From: an uncultured Lentisphaerota bacterium
Lineage (GTDB): Bacteria; Verrucomicrobiota; Kiritimatiellia; CAIQIC01
Length of the DNA: 64,000 nt
Direction of reading: 5' to 3'
Assembly (NCBI GenBank): GCA_903889245.1
Contig: CAISWQ010000033.1
Location: 61,692-125,691 of the forward strand
The translations under genes were made by a program, and so were the position numbers. The notes under the pieces are model-generated. The model was not told the origin of the DNA. It was given only the letters and a program-made list of their open reading frames with translations, and made no database searches. Shown in pieces: positions 1-8,884 of the stretch. How positions within the stretch are numbered: the stretch's first letter is position 1; each line of letters begins with the position of its first letter.

Positions 1-2185
1 GCCGCGGCCAGTCGAGCGTGCGGTCGTGCGGCGCGAGCAGGGTCAGTGCGTAGGCATAGACATAACCACACCACTGCACCGGCAGGCCGATCCAGTTCGG
101 CGCGCGCCAGTGGGTGGCGCCGAGGACGGGCGTGGTGGCAAAGAGCATCACGGGCCGGCAACTCCATTGATAGACGAACGGCACGCCGGTGAGCGCCCAC
201 TGGCGCGCGCAGTCGAGGTAACTGCGGTCGCCGGTCAGCTCAAAGCCGCGCACGTAGGCGTGGACAAGCTGCGCCGAGGCGAGGATGTCCGGCGTGTGCA
301 GCGCGCACTCCCACGTCTGCGAGCCGCGCGGCGTGCGGAAGCGCTTCATGAATTCCAGCGCCTTGCAGCCGGCGGCGAGCGCGGCGGCATCGCCGGTGGT
401 GCGGGCGAAATCCAGCAACATGACGGCGCGGTGCGCGCAGTAACCGCTGGCGGTGTCCTCGAAGTGGCCGCGCTGATACGGGCCGCTGTAGCGGAAGGAG
501 CCGTCGGGTTTTTGGGCGGCGATAACGCCACGGGTCTGCGCGGTCTTGGTCTTCAGCCATTGTTGTGCGCGGCCGGTGACGAAGAAAAGCGCCTCGTTGG
601 GGATGTGCGAGCCGTGCATCACGATGTTCGACGGCGCGGGCGCCGCGCCGGTCAGCCGCCAGATGGTCGAGGCGCAGTCGGCGAACGGCTCGCGTTTCCA
701 GCGCGGCTCGGCGCAGTGGCCCCAGCCCTCGGCGGTCCGCAGCGGCGGGCCTTGCAGCGCCTTGAGCGAGAGCGCCATCTGGTCGGCGCGGCTGCGCGGC
801 GGCGGCGGCAGCGGCGGCAGGCCGCGCTGCTGGACCGCCCAGAGGATCGCGTCCTCCAGCGGCGCGGGCGGGCGCACGCGCAACGTCGCCGCGATCTGCG
901 TACCGCGCAGCGCGGCGCGGTGGCCTGGCGCGCCATCGAGGAAGTCGGGCGTGGCGAAGACCGGCTGCAGCGCCATGTTCGTCCACGTGAGCGCGGCGAG
1001 CGCGCGATCGGTGGCGAAGGCCATCAGCGGCATCGTGACCTTGAGCGGATCGGGCGCGTAGCGGATGTGCTCCGCGGTTTCGATATCGAGCGTCGAGGAG
1101 GAGCGCTCGTTTTTGCCGAGGTATTCCACGCCCGCGAAGAGGCCCTGCTCCAGCGGCCCAAGTGCGCGCAGCACCGGGCCCTCGCATGATGCGGCGCTCG
1201 TGATGGCGATGGCGAGTTCCGCGCCGGTCAGCTTGAGCGCCACCGTGAGGCCGTCGCCGACGAACTGCAGGCCGTCCTTCGTGACGACCAGCTTGAGCTG
1301 CGGCAGCGCACCGTTACGCCAGACCAGCGGTGCGACGAAGCCAACCAGCTTCCCGCCCAGTTCTAGCCGCGCGCCGGAGCCATCGCGCGCGATGCGGACC
1401 GCCAGCTCCGGCGAGGTCAGCGCGACGAAGTCGCCCGCCGCGTTCTCGTCGGCGAGGAAGACCGTGCGGCGTAGCGGCGGCAGGCCGGCGGATTCCACGA
1501 CCACCTCGCGTGTCGCGAACGGCGCGGTGCCGCCAGCGGTGATGGTGACGCTCTGCAAGGAATGACCGGACAGCGTCACGCTACAGTCGGCGACGCGGCA
1601 CGTCAGCGTTTGGTCGGAATGATTCGTCACGGCGAGTGTGATCTGCCGCGCCGCGGTGCGGAGGGCTGTGATCTCCAGAGGATGCAGCGTCTCACGGACG
1701 AGTTCGAGCTTCTCCACCTCGACCACGCCCGGCGCTGTGCCCGGATCGAGCCGCAGGCGCGTGAGGGTGCCCTGGATCGCGAGCGGCACGGTGTAGTCAT
1801 GCCACTGCCCGTCGTGCTGAAGTTGGAAGTGCTGGCTGCGCTCCTGATCGGTGCGCGGATGCTCGATGGTCGTCCAGAAAAACTGGCCGGCGCCGCCACC
1901 GACGCACTTCGCGCGCAGCCTCGCGGTCAGCGGGCCGGCGAGCTTGACCGGGCCGCTGATCAGGTAGGGATCGGTGCCGCTGCTCGTGATGCGCAAGATG
2001 CCGCCGGTGGCGGTGAGCGTGCAATCGTGCTGCGCACGCCAGCCAGCCGCGCCGCCGGCGAAGGCCCACTGGTGCAGCGTCTCGGTACGGAGTACCTGGC
2101 GCGGGAGGGGATTAATCTCCTGTCCAATTGCGGCGAGACCGCACAGGAGCACTGCAACCGCGGTCAGCCTGTCACATGCGCGCAT
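1..2185 (-). CDS. Exported toroid-fold protein, 3' end outside window
   Basis: The minus-strand frame is open from an ATG at 2185 to the window edge (at least 728 codons), so the C-terminus is missing. The first 25 residues look like a signal peptide (CDRLTAVAVLLCGLAAIGQE). The N-terminal half reads as beta-sandwich domains. The second half (from about residue 500) has helical-hairpin character with motifs such as QKPDGSFRYSGPYQ and FEDTASGYCAHRAVMLLD, typical of six-hairpin (alpha/alpha toroid) glycosidases and lyases. It begins two bases after the stop of the sialate O-acetylesterase gene, so the two are almost certainly co-transcribed. A role in polysaccharide breakdown is inferred; I cannot assign a family. 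The long plus-strand frame opposite is a shadow. Confidence 0.75.
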   Translation of the reverse strand, partial: MRACDRLTAVAVLLCGLAAIGQEINPLPRQVLRTETLHQWAFAGGAAGWRAQHDCTLTATGGILRITSSGTDPYLISGPVKLAGPLTARLRAKCVGGGAGQFFWTTIEHPRTDQERSQHFQLQHDGQWHDYTVPLAIQGTLTRLRLDPGTAPGVVEVEKLELVRETLHPLEITALRTAARQITLAVTNHSDQTLTCRVADCSVTLSGHSLQSVTITAGGTAPFATREVVVESAGLPPLRRTVFLADENAAGDFVALTSPELAVRIARDGSGARLELGGKLVGFVAPLVWRNGALPQLKLVVTKDGLQFVGDGLTVALKLTGAELAIAITSAASCEGPVLRALGPLEQGLFAGVEYLGKNERSSSTLDIETAEHIRYAPDPLKVTMPLMAFATDRALAALTWTNMALQPVFATPDFLDGAPGHRAALRGTQIAATLRVRPPAPLEDAILWAVQQRGLPPLPPPPRSRADQMALSLKALQGPPLRTAEGWGHCAEPRWKREPFADCASTIWRLTGAAPAPSNIVMHGSHIPNEALFFVTGRAQQWLKTKTAQTRGVIAAQKPDGSFRYSGPYQRGHFEDTASGYCAHRAVMLLDFARTTGDAAALAAGCKALEFMKRFRTPRGSQTWECALHTPDILASAQLVHAYVRGFELTGDRSYLDCARQWALTGVPFVYQWSCRPVMLFATTPVLGATHWRAPNWIGLPVQWCGYVYAYALTLLAPHDRTLDWPR

Positions 2186-2187
2186 GG

Positions 2188-4371
2188 TCAGGGCAGCACC
2201 AGCACGAGAAACTGGGCCTGGCTGTAGTTCTTCGCGCTGGAGGTGAACGTCCAGTCGCGCGTCCTGCCCTCGGAGTTGCCGAGGCCAAGATCGTTGCTGC
2301 GGCCGCTGCCAAACCGGTTGAAGCAGAGGATCGAGTGCTGCGCTTTCCAGTTGTGGATCTGCATCGAGCCGTAACCGGGCGTGTCCCGCGCCGCGACCAT
2401 GTCGCCGAAGTCGAACACCTTGTCGTCGGCGCCGGGCACCTTGGCCGTATTTTGCGGGCCGTAGTTGCTCGGGCAGAACTCGATGTTGCACCCATCGGCG
2501 AACTCGCCGGCCTGCACGCCCTTGGCGTTGGTCTTGACGATGACGCCGGTGACGTTGGTCATGAAGCACGCGCCGCTGGTGACGCAGGGCACGCCGAGCT
2601 TGGCGGCGTCGCTGGTGAACGGATCCATGGCGACGAACGCGTAGTTGACCGCGCCCGCGGCGTCGCGCAGCGCGAGGAAGTAGGCCACCTTCTTGAACGG
2701 CCCCTTGAGCTGCGCGGAGTTATCCACGTCATAGATGAAGCGCCGGTTGCCGTCGGCCAGTTTGCCCGCGAGCGGATCGAAGGCAAAGAGGAGCTTGTAG
2801 GCCTTCGCCTCCGCCGGCAACAGCTTGGCGAAGACATCAAACTTGGGCATCTCGCCAAAACGGAACGGCGAGGCGGGCAGGCCCGCGGCATTCGCGAGGT
2901 TGACGCCGACCGGGTTGTTCGCCCACGCATAGTGCAGCACCGCCGGCTCCGCCACCTGCGACGAGCTGACCACCACGGTATCCTTGTCCTTGATCTCGGC
3001 ATCGGCGTGGACGGTGACGCCATCCGCGCCGGTCAGCGCGAAGCCGTAGAGCTTGCCGCCGCCCTTGACCGCCAGCGGCGCGCCGCCGGTGTTGAAGCGG
3101 ACGACCGCTTGGCCGCCCTCGAACTTGCACGACTCCGCCACCGGCCCGCTCCATGCGAACCCCGTCTGTCCGTAAGTCTGGTGCAGCGCGACGCGGGCGA
3201 GGCGATCGCCGACGTCCTGCTTATTGCGCGGATGGATATCGTTATCTTCACCGATGTCAATCGTGATGGCCATGCCGGTGTTCGGCACTTCCTTTGCGGT
3301 CTTCGCGAACGACTCGCGAATCTGCGGCCAGCCGCCGTCCTCGACCGGGTTTTTCCACGGCGCCATATAGTTGGGCAGTTGCACGAAATAGAATGGGAAG
3401 TCATAGCCCCAGAGCGTGCGCCAGTTGGTGATCAGGCGTTCCATCTGGCCTCTGTATTCCTTGCCGCGCCCGCTGTTGCCTTCGCCCTGATACCAGATCG
3501 CGCCCTTGATCGCGAAAGGCACGAGCGGATTGATCATCGCGTTGAACAGGTTGGCCGGATAGTTCTGGTTCTTGCGCGGCTGGCCCTGTAAACGCGGGCG
3601 CGGCGCCGAAGTTTTCTTGTCACCCTTGTTCCAGACAGCGAGCGCTTTTTTGTCGGCCTCGAACTGCTTCTGGTCGGCTTCCGGTGTATAGACCTTGTCG
3701 CGATCATCCCAGCTTTTGCGCAATGCCTGCATCGCCGGATCATCCTTTTGGACGTCCCAGCTCGTCCACGCCTCGATACACGTGCCACCCCACGAGGAGT
3801 TGATCAGGCCGATGGGGATGTTCAGTTCCTTGTGGAGTTTGCGGCCGAAGAAGTAGCCCGCCGCCGTGAACGCGCCGACGTTGTTGCTCGCGCAGACTTC
3901 CCAACCGCGCACCTTGCACTCGTTCTGCGGTTCATGGGCTGTTGTCAGATTGATGCTCAACAAACGAATCTGTGGATAGTTCGCCGCCGCGATTTCCGCC
4001 GGCGCGTTCGTCACGCCATTGACCGTCATGCCCATATTCGACTGGCCGGAACACAGCCAGACTTCGCCGGAGAGGATGTTCTTCAGCTCGAGGGTGTTGT
4101 TGCCCTTGATCGTGAGGGTGAACGGGCCGCCGGCCTTGGGCGTCTTCAGCTTCAACGTCCACACGCCATCCGCGCCCGCCGTCGTGTTGGCGGAGGCGCC
4201 CCACGAGGCGGTGACGGAAATTTTCTCGCCCGGACTCGCCCAGCCCCAGAACGTCGCGGTGGTCTCGCGCTGCACCACCATGTTATCGCTGAACAGCGAC
4301 GCCAGCCGCACCTCGGCCCGCGCGCCACCCACTACCAGCACCAACGCCAACCCTGCGATGAGCTTCTTCAT
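2188..4371 (-). CDS. Sialate O-acetylesterase (SGNH family), exported, with C-terminal extension
   Basis: The 727-residue product starts with a clear signal peptide (MKKLIAGLALVLVVGGARA). Residues about 20-500 match the sialate O-acetylesterase family: an N-terminal beta domain, the nucleophile block CSGQSNMG (Ser111), the WYQGEGN block, and a late DIHPRNKQ block with the Asp-x-x-His pair. These enzymes remove acetyl esters from sugars, here probably in the periplasm or outside. About 220 further residues (from FDVFAKLLPAEAKAY) form an extra C-terminal domain I do not recognise, perhaps carbohydrate-binding. I chose the ATG at 4371; reading further upstream runs through dispersed repeats. The downstream partner gene begins 2 bp after the stop. 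Confidence 0.88.
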   Translation of the reverse strand: MKKLIAGLALVLVVGGARAEVRLASLFSDNMVVQRETTATFWGWASPGEKISVTASWGASANTTAGADGVWTLKLKTPKAGGPFTLTIKGNNTLELKNILSGEVWLCSGQSNMGMTVNGVTNAPAEIAAANYPQIRLLSINLTTAHEPQNECKVRGWEVCASNNVGAFTAAGYFFGRKLHKELNIPIGLINSSWGGTCIEAWTSWDVQKDDPAMQALRKSWDDRDKVYTPEADQKQFEADKKALAVWNKGDKKTSAPRPRLQGQPRKNQNYPANLFNAMINPLVPFAIKGAIWYQGEGNSGRGKEYRGQMERLITNWRTLWGYDFPFYFVQLPNYMAPWKNPVEDGGWPQIRESFAKTAKEVPNTGMAITIDIGEDNDIHPRNKQDVGDRLARVALHQTYGQTGFAWSGPVAESCKFEGGQAVVRFNTGGAPLAVKGGGKLYGFALTGADGVTVHADAEIKDKDTVVVSSSQVAEPAVLHYAWANNPVGVNLANAAGLPASPFRFGEMPKFDVFAKLLPAEAKAYKLLFAFDPLAGKLADGNRRFIYDVDNSAQLKGPFKKVAYFLALRDAAGAVNYAFVAMDPFTSDAAKLGVPCVTSGACFMTNVTGVIVKTNAKGVQAGEFADGCNIEFCPSNYGPQNTAKVPGADDKVFDFGDMVAARDTPGYGSMQIHNWKAQHSILCFNRFGSGRSNDLGLGNSEGRTRDWTFTSSAKNYSQAQFLVLVLP

Positions 4372-4476
4372 CCTCACACCTTTCTTGTTGGAAAACGGAG
4401 CCGCATCTTTACGGCCCGCCGCCGACCGGTCAAGTGTAAACCCGGCCCAATTTCCAGGCGTGAAAAGGAAGAGGGC

Positions 4477-4612
4477 GGTTTCCCCGAGGCTTGGAAAATA
4501 GCGCGGCAAGGTTTCCAAGGCTTGGAAAATTTTCCATGAAAGCTCTCCGCCGCCGCGGGACAAGGCTGAAGTGTGGGCGGACGGGTGACTCCGGCTTCCC
4601 ATGTTTGGAAGT
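4477..4612. repeat. Dyad-repeat cluster A (3 copies) in divergent intergenic region
   Basis: Three copies of the TTCCAAN3TTGGAA-type repeat have centres at about 4489, 4518 and 4603. The first two are 29 bp apart; the third is degenerate (TTCCCATGTTTGGAA). They fill much of the 323-bp gap between the divergently transcribed sialate esterase (start 4371) and the isomerase (start 4695). Apart from these copies and an AAAGGAA ribosome-binding site near 4682, I see no clear promoter hexamers or other elements in this gap. Confidence 0.8.
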
Positions 4613-4694
4613 ATAGACAAGGAAAAAAGGCGGCGCTTTTCGCACGGCGGGGGTTCTGCTAGGGTCCGGTGTCGCTCAACCGAAAGGAACCAAG

Positions 4695-5534
4695 ATGAAC
4701 TGTACGCGTCGTGACCTGCTCAAGACTGGCGCCGGACTCGCCGCCCTGGCCGCGCTCGGCTGCCCCCGCCTCTCATTCGCGGCGGGGAAGAAAATCCCCG
4801 TCGGGCTGCAGCTCTATTCGCTGCGCAGGGAATGCGCGAAGGATCTGCCCGGCATGATCGCCGCGGTGGCGCAGATCGGCTTCCGCGGCATCGAGTTCGC
4901 CGGCTACCACAACCGCTCCGCCAAGGAACTCCGCAAGCTGCTCGATGACCACGGCCTCGTCTGCTGCGGCACGCACGCGCCGTTCAAGTCGCTGCTCGGC
5001 GACCAGTGGCAGGCGACGGTCGAGTTCAACCAGACGCTCGGCAACAAGTTCCTGATCGCCCCCAGCCTGCCGCACGACCGCGTGGCGACGGCGCAGGCGT
5101 GCCGCGACACGGCGAAGCTGTTCGGCGAACTCGCCGCCAAGGGCAAGGCGTGCGGGATGCGCGTGGGCTATCACGCGCACGGCGGCGATTTCAAAAAGAT
5201 CGAGGGTGAGACGGTGTGGGACCTGTTCTTCGGCAACACCGGCCCGGACGTGGTGATGCAGCTCGACACCGGCAACTGCCTCGTCGGCGGCGGCGACCCG
5301 GTGGCAATGCTGAAGAAATATCCCGGCCGCGCGACGACCATCCACCTCAAGGAGCACGGCGGCCCGAAGGCGGCGGCCATCGGCGAGGGCGCCGTGCCGT
5401 GGGCGGAAGTTTTCAACCTGTGCGAGACGATCGGCGGCACGGAATGGTACATCGTCGAGCACGAGGTCGGCAGCGAACCGCTCAAGAGCCTGACGGCGTG
5501 TTTCGCCTTCCTCAAGCAGCAGGGCAAGGTCTGA
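4695..5534 (+). CDS. Sugar phosphate isomerase/epimerase family protein (TIM barrel), Tat-exported
   Basis: The 279-residue protein begins with a twin-arginine signal (RRDLLKTGAGLAALAALG), so it is probably folded and exported by Tat. The rest matches the xylose isomerase-like TIM-barrel superfamily: VGLQLYSLR (strand 1), GFRGIEFAGY (strand 2), the metal-site pieces GYHAHGGDF, MQLDTGNCL and IHLKEH, and a final EWYIVEHE. This set of His, Asp and Glu residues is what binds the divalent metal in the family. It is the first gene of a plus-strand operon; the next gene starts 16 bp downstream. The substrate is unknown; a keto- or amino-sugar epimerase acting on liberated sugars is an inference. The start has a good AAAGGAA site nearby. 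Confidence 0.85.
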   Translation: MNCTRRDLLKTGAGLAALAALGCPRLSFAAGKKIPVGLQLYSLRRECAKDLPGMIAAVAQIGFRGIEFAGYHNRSAKELRKLLDDHGLVCCGTHAPFKSLLGDQWQATVEFNQTLGNKFLIAPSLPHDRVATAQACRDTAKLFGELAAKGKACGMRVGYHAHGGDFKKIEGETVWDLFFGNTGPDVVMQLDTGNCLVGGGDPVAMLKKYPGRATTIHLKEHGGPKAAAIGEGAVPWAEVFNLCETIGGTEWYIVEHEVGSEPLKSLTACFAFLKQQGKV

Positions 5535-5550
5535 CCTTCCGCGGGGGAGC

Positions 5551-7932
5551 ATGATCACACATCACGCGACGCACGGGCGGACGCGACGGAGTGCGCCCCT
5601 CCACCCAGCTCATTCGCGCTGGAGGGCCACGCTTCATCGTGGTCGGTTTGTCCTCACCGCCGCCGGCGCGCTGTGCTTCGCGGCGGCGGCGCAGGATTGG
5701 GTCCCGTTCATCATCCCGGCGCAATTGCCGGCGCCGGTGTGGCAGGCACAGCCGCCCGCGCCGATCACGCCGCGCAGTCCGCGCATCGAGGTCCGTGGCG
5801 CGCATTTCTACCGCGGCGGCGAGCGCGTCCGCTTCTTCGGCATCAACTGCTCATTCGGCGCGAACCTGCCGGGGGCCGACGAGGCGCCGCTGATGGCCGC
5901 GCGCCTCGCCGCGCTGGGCATCAATAACGTCCGGCTCCACCACATGGATACCGCGGCTTTCCCCAACGGGCTCTGGCGGGCGAATGCCAACCAGCGCGAA
6001 CTCGACGAGGAGGCGTTGCGCCGGCTCGATGGATTCATTGACGCGCTCGCGCGGCAGGGCATCACGGTGGACCTGAACCTGCACGTGGGCCGCGACTTCG
6101 CGCGCGTGCTCGGCAGGCCGCCGCCGGGCACGGAGATGGGCAAGATCGTCAGCCTGTTCGTCCCGGAGTTCATCCGCTTGCAGCAGGACTACGCCCGCGC
6201 GCTGCTCGGCCGCGTGAACACCCTGCGCGGCGTGCGCTATGCCGAGGATCCCGCCGTCGCGCTGGTGGAGATCACCAACGAGGACAGCTTCTTCATGTGG
6301 GATGGCGATGAAAAGACGCGTGGCTTCGGCGAGCCCTATGCCGGCGAGCTGCGCCGCCAGTGGAACGCGTGGCTGCTGGCGAAATATGGCGGCGCGGAAA
6401 AGTTGCGCGCTGCGTGGGCCGCGGGCGCCGAGCCGTTGGGCGCGCGCCTGACCCAGCCGCTCGCCGCGACCAGGCCGTGGGAACTCGAACAGCACGGCGA
6501 CTGCCGCATGACCGCGACGCCGGAGAAATACGCCGGCCGCGACGCGCTTGCGCTGAAAATCCAGCAGCACGATGCGACCGACTGGCACCTGCAACTGGAT
6601 CACACCGGCCTGCGCGTGGAAAAGGGCCGCTACTACACACTCCGCTTTGCCGCCGCCGCGAGCCGGCCGCGCAAGTTCGCCGCCAGCGTGATGCAGCATC
6701 ACGAGCCCTGGCACAACCTCGGGCTCCACCGGAGCGTGCACCTGACCACCAACTGGCAGGAGTTCAGCTTCGGCTTCGAGGCGGTGGAGACGGATGCGAA
6801 GGCGCGCCTCTCGCTGACGCTGGGCGGCAGCGCGGGCGACGTCTTCTTGAGCGGCGTCGAGCTGCGGCCCGGCGGCCGCGAGGGCCTGCGCGCAGAGGAA
6901 CTGCCGGAGCGCGGCACGGTCGCGTTGTTCGCCGGCGCAGAAACCGCCACACGCGCCGCCGACTGGCTGGCGTTCCTCATCGCCACGGAGAAAAAGTTCT
7001 TCGACGGGATGCGCGACTTCATCCGCCGTGACCTCCAGTGCGCCGCGCCCGTCACCGGCACGATTGTCTTCGGCGAGCACGGGAAAGCGGCGCAGCTCGG
7101 CATGGACTTCATAGACAGCCACGCCTACTGGCACCATCCCACCTTCCCGCGCCGGCCGTGGGACCAGAATGACTGGCTGATCGAGCAGCAGGCGATGACC
7201 GCCGCGCCGGACCACGCCACGTTCAAGCACATGGAGAACGACCGCGTGCCCGGCAAGCCGCACACGGTGACGGAATATAACCATCCCGCACCGAACGACT
7301 ATCAGGCCGAATGCGTGCCGCTCTTGCTGGCATGGGCCGCGCAGCGCGACCTGGACGGCATCTGGCTCTACACCTACAGCCATGCGGTCGGCGCGCCACC
7401 CCTGGACAAGATGAATGGGTTCTTCGACATCCGTGAAAACCCCGCCAAGCTCGGCTTCATGCCGCTCGCGCCGACGCTCTACCGCGACAGCACCGCGCAA
7501 CCCGCCGTGGACTGGACGCCCGGCCGCTGCGCCGCACGCGCCGCAAGCTGGCGCGTGTGGACCGGAAAAATTTCCAACGACGAGCTGACCGTGCAGAGCC
7601 CGGTGTTCGCCGCCGCGGAGCTGGCCGCGCTCGACGGCCAGCCGCTGGAGAAATCCAAACGTGTGCTGCTCGCCGCGTGCGGCCGCTGCGAGAATACGGA
7701 CATGGGATTCTCTCCCGACCGCCGCACCGTGGGCACGCGCTGGGGTCACGCGCCCGTTCGCATCGAGGCCGTGCGCGGCGCGCTCAAGCTGCCCGGCGGT
7801 GGTTGGCACGGACAGGCGCTCGACGCCAGCGGCCAGCCGACGCGCGAGGTTCCCGGCTGCGCCAACGGCAACGACACCGAGTTCCTGCTCACGCCAGAAT
7901 GCGCGACGCTCTGGTATCTGTTCACGCGATGA
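5551..7932 (+). CDS. GH5-like (clan GH-A) glycoside hydrolase, exported
   Basis: The 793-residue protein has a catalytic (beta/alpha)8 domain split by an insert. Strand-end motifs include RFFGINCSF, NNVRLHHMD, ALVEITNEDSFF (acid/base Glu244) and HTVTEYNHP (nucleophile Glu575), the two glutamates expected of clan GH-A. Residues about 310-450 look like an inserted beta-sandwich, carbohydrate-binding-like. A hydrophobic segment (RFVLTAAGALCFAAAAQ, about residues 31-47) would be the signal peptide, preceded by an unusually long basic N-terminus encoded by GC-rich hairpin sequence (5597-5644); no later ATG is available in frame before the barrel. The gene overlaps the next one by ATGA. Substrate specificity cannot be told. 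Confidence 0.8.
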   Translation: MITHHATHGRTRRSAPLHPAHSRWRATLHRGRFVLTAAGALCFAAAAQDWVPFIIPAQLPAPVWQAQPPAPITPRSPRIEVRGAHFYRGGERVRFFGINCSFGANLPGADEAPLMAARLAALGINNVRLHHMDTAAFPNGLWRANANQRELDEEALRRLDGFIDALARQGITVDLNLHVGRDFARVLGRPPPGTEMGKIVSLFVPEFIRLQQDYARALLGRVNTLRGVRYAEDPAVALVEITNEDSFFMWDGDEKTRGFGEPYAGELRRQWNAWLLAKYGGAEKLRAAWAAGAEPLGARLTQPLAATRPWELEQHGDCRMTATPEKYAGRDALALKIQQHDATDWHLQLDHTGLRVEKGRYYTLRFAAAASRPRKFAASVMQHHEPWHNLGLHRSVHLTTNWQEFSFGFEAVETDAKARLSLTLGGSAGDVFLSGVELRPGGREGLRAEELPERGTVALFAGAETATRAADWLAFLIATEKKFFDGMRDFIRRDLQCAAPVTGTIVFGEHGKAAQLGMDFIDSHAYWHHPTFPRRPWDQNDWLIEQQAMTAAPDHATFKHMENDRVPGKPHTVTEYNHPAPNDYQAECVPLLLAWAAQRDLDGIWLYTYSHAVGAPPLDKMNGFFDIRENPAKLGFMPLAPTLYRDSTAQPAVDWTPGRCAARAASWRVWTGKISNDELTVQSPVFAAAELAALDGQPLEKSKRVLLAACGRCENTDMGFSPDRRTVGTRWGHAPVRIEAVRGALKLPGGGWHGQALDASGQPTREVPGCANGNDTEFLLTPECATLWYLFTR
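5597..5644. repeat. Pair of small GC-rich inverted repeats within the 5' end of the GH5-like gene
   Basis: CCCTCCA (5597-5603) pairs with TGGAGGG (5620-5626), and GGCCACG is followed six bases later by CGTGGTC (5638-5644). They lie inside the coding sequence between the start codon and the signal peptide, and resemble dispersed hairpin-type repeats more than coding sequence. Confidence 0.4.
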
Positions 7933-8762
7933 AGATGATCGCAAATATCACGCTCGGAATTTTGTGCGGCATGGTCGCCGCGCGGGCGGAGCGCACGAAC
8001 TACATCAGCGGCGTGCTCGCCGGCCTCCATGGCATCTATGACGACCTCACCGCCGAGACCACGAACAGTTCCCCGGCGGTGTGTTTCATTGACATGCGCC
8101 ATCCCAACACTGTGCGCGAGGCCGCCAAGAAGCCGCCGACCCCCAAGGTGCAGCCCTATCTGGAGAAGATGCGGGCCCGCCACGCGGAACTCTCCGGCCT
8201 GCGCTGCGTCGTGGTCCACTACACGCAATTGAAACTCGAGGACCTGCCGCGCACAAACATCCGCGTGCTGCTGATCAACGCGCTCGACAAGGAGTGCAGC
8301 GTCGAGGCCCGCGCCGAAATTCTGCGGGTCTGCCGCGAGACGAAGCTGCCGATCTTCGGTTTCTGCGGCGGATATCAGCTCATCGCCGAGGCCTTCGGCG
8401 GCGCGATTGCTTACATGCGCAAGCTGCGCCCGGGCGAAACCGACCCGCGGCCGACCTATCAACCGGGCCAGTTCAAGGAGTGGGGCTTCATGCCGGTGCT
8501 CCTCACACAGCGCGACCCGCTCTTCGCGGGGCTCGGCGACCGACCCCTCGTGCGCCAGATGCACGCGTGGCACGTGACGAAGCTGCCCGACGTGTTCACC
8601 ATTCTCGCCGCGACCGATGAGTGCCCGATCCAGGCGATCAAACACAAGCAGCAACTGGTCTACGGCACGCAGTTCCACCCCGAACAGTATGACGACGAGC
8701 ACCGCGACGGCCGGACCATCCTACAGAACTTCTACAAACTCGCAGGCTGCCCCGCGCCCTGA
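7929..8762 (+). CDS. Exported class I glutamine amidotransferase-like protein
   Basis: The 277-residue protein begins at an ATG overlapping the previous stop (ATGA). A hydrophobic N-terminus (MKMIANITLGILCGMVAARA) suggests export. The body has the class I glutamine amidotransferase fold: nucleophile elbow PIFGFCGGYQLIAE (Cys146) and YGTQFHPEQYDDE with the catalytic His and Glu, so the full Cys-His-Glu triad is present. No synthetase domain is fused and no biosynthetic partner is nearby; it sits with sugar-processing genes. Exported members of this superfamily may be peptidases or hydrolases rather than ammonia donors; which applies here is not known. Confidence 0.78.
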   Translation: MKMIANITLGILCGMVAARAERTNYISGVLAGLHGIYDDLTAETTNSSPAVCFIDMRHPNTVREAAKKPPTPKVQPYLEKMRARHAELSGLRCVVVHYTQLKLEDLPRTNIRVLLINALDKECSVEARAEILRVCRETKLPIFGFCGGYQLIAEAFGGAIAYMRKLRPGETDPRPTYQPGQFKEWGFMPVLLTQRDPLFAGLGDRPLVRQMHAWHVTKLPDVFTILAATDECPIQAIKHKQQLVYGTQFHPEQYDDEHRDGRTILQNFYKLAGCPAP

Positions 8763-8767
8763 TAAAA

Positions 8768-8880
8768 AGTTCCAGAGATTGGAAAAGGAGAGCGGTGGTT
8801 TTTCCAAGGATTGGACAATCTCACGAAGATATTTCCAAGCCCTGGAAAAAATCTCCCGAAATTTTCCAAGGCTTGGAAAC
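8768..8880. repeat. Dyad-repeat array B, four copies, 31-32 bp period
   Basis: Four TTCCAAN3TTGGAA-type dyads have centres near 8777, 8809, 8840 and 8871 (intervals 32, 31, 31). They fill the gap between two convergent genes and start within ten bases of the stop at 8762. The sequences between copies differ from each other. Confidence 0.9.
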
Positions 8881-8884
8881 CAGA

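Noticed and set aside
26..1189. Plus-strand frame of 387 codons at the left edge
   Set aside because: The minus strand is open from 2185 to the edge with a signal peptide and toroid-like motifs; the plus frame is its shadow.
5851..7944. Minus-strand frame of about 697 codons opposite the GH5-like gene
   Set aside because: Shadow; no domain, low-complexity composition.
8768..8880. Possible CRISPR array
   Set aside because: The repeat unit is only 15-19 bp and a perfect dyad, arrays have 2-4 copies at many places, spacers are about 12-17 bp, and no cas gene is in the window. The regular spacing is real but CRISPR is not supported.
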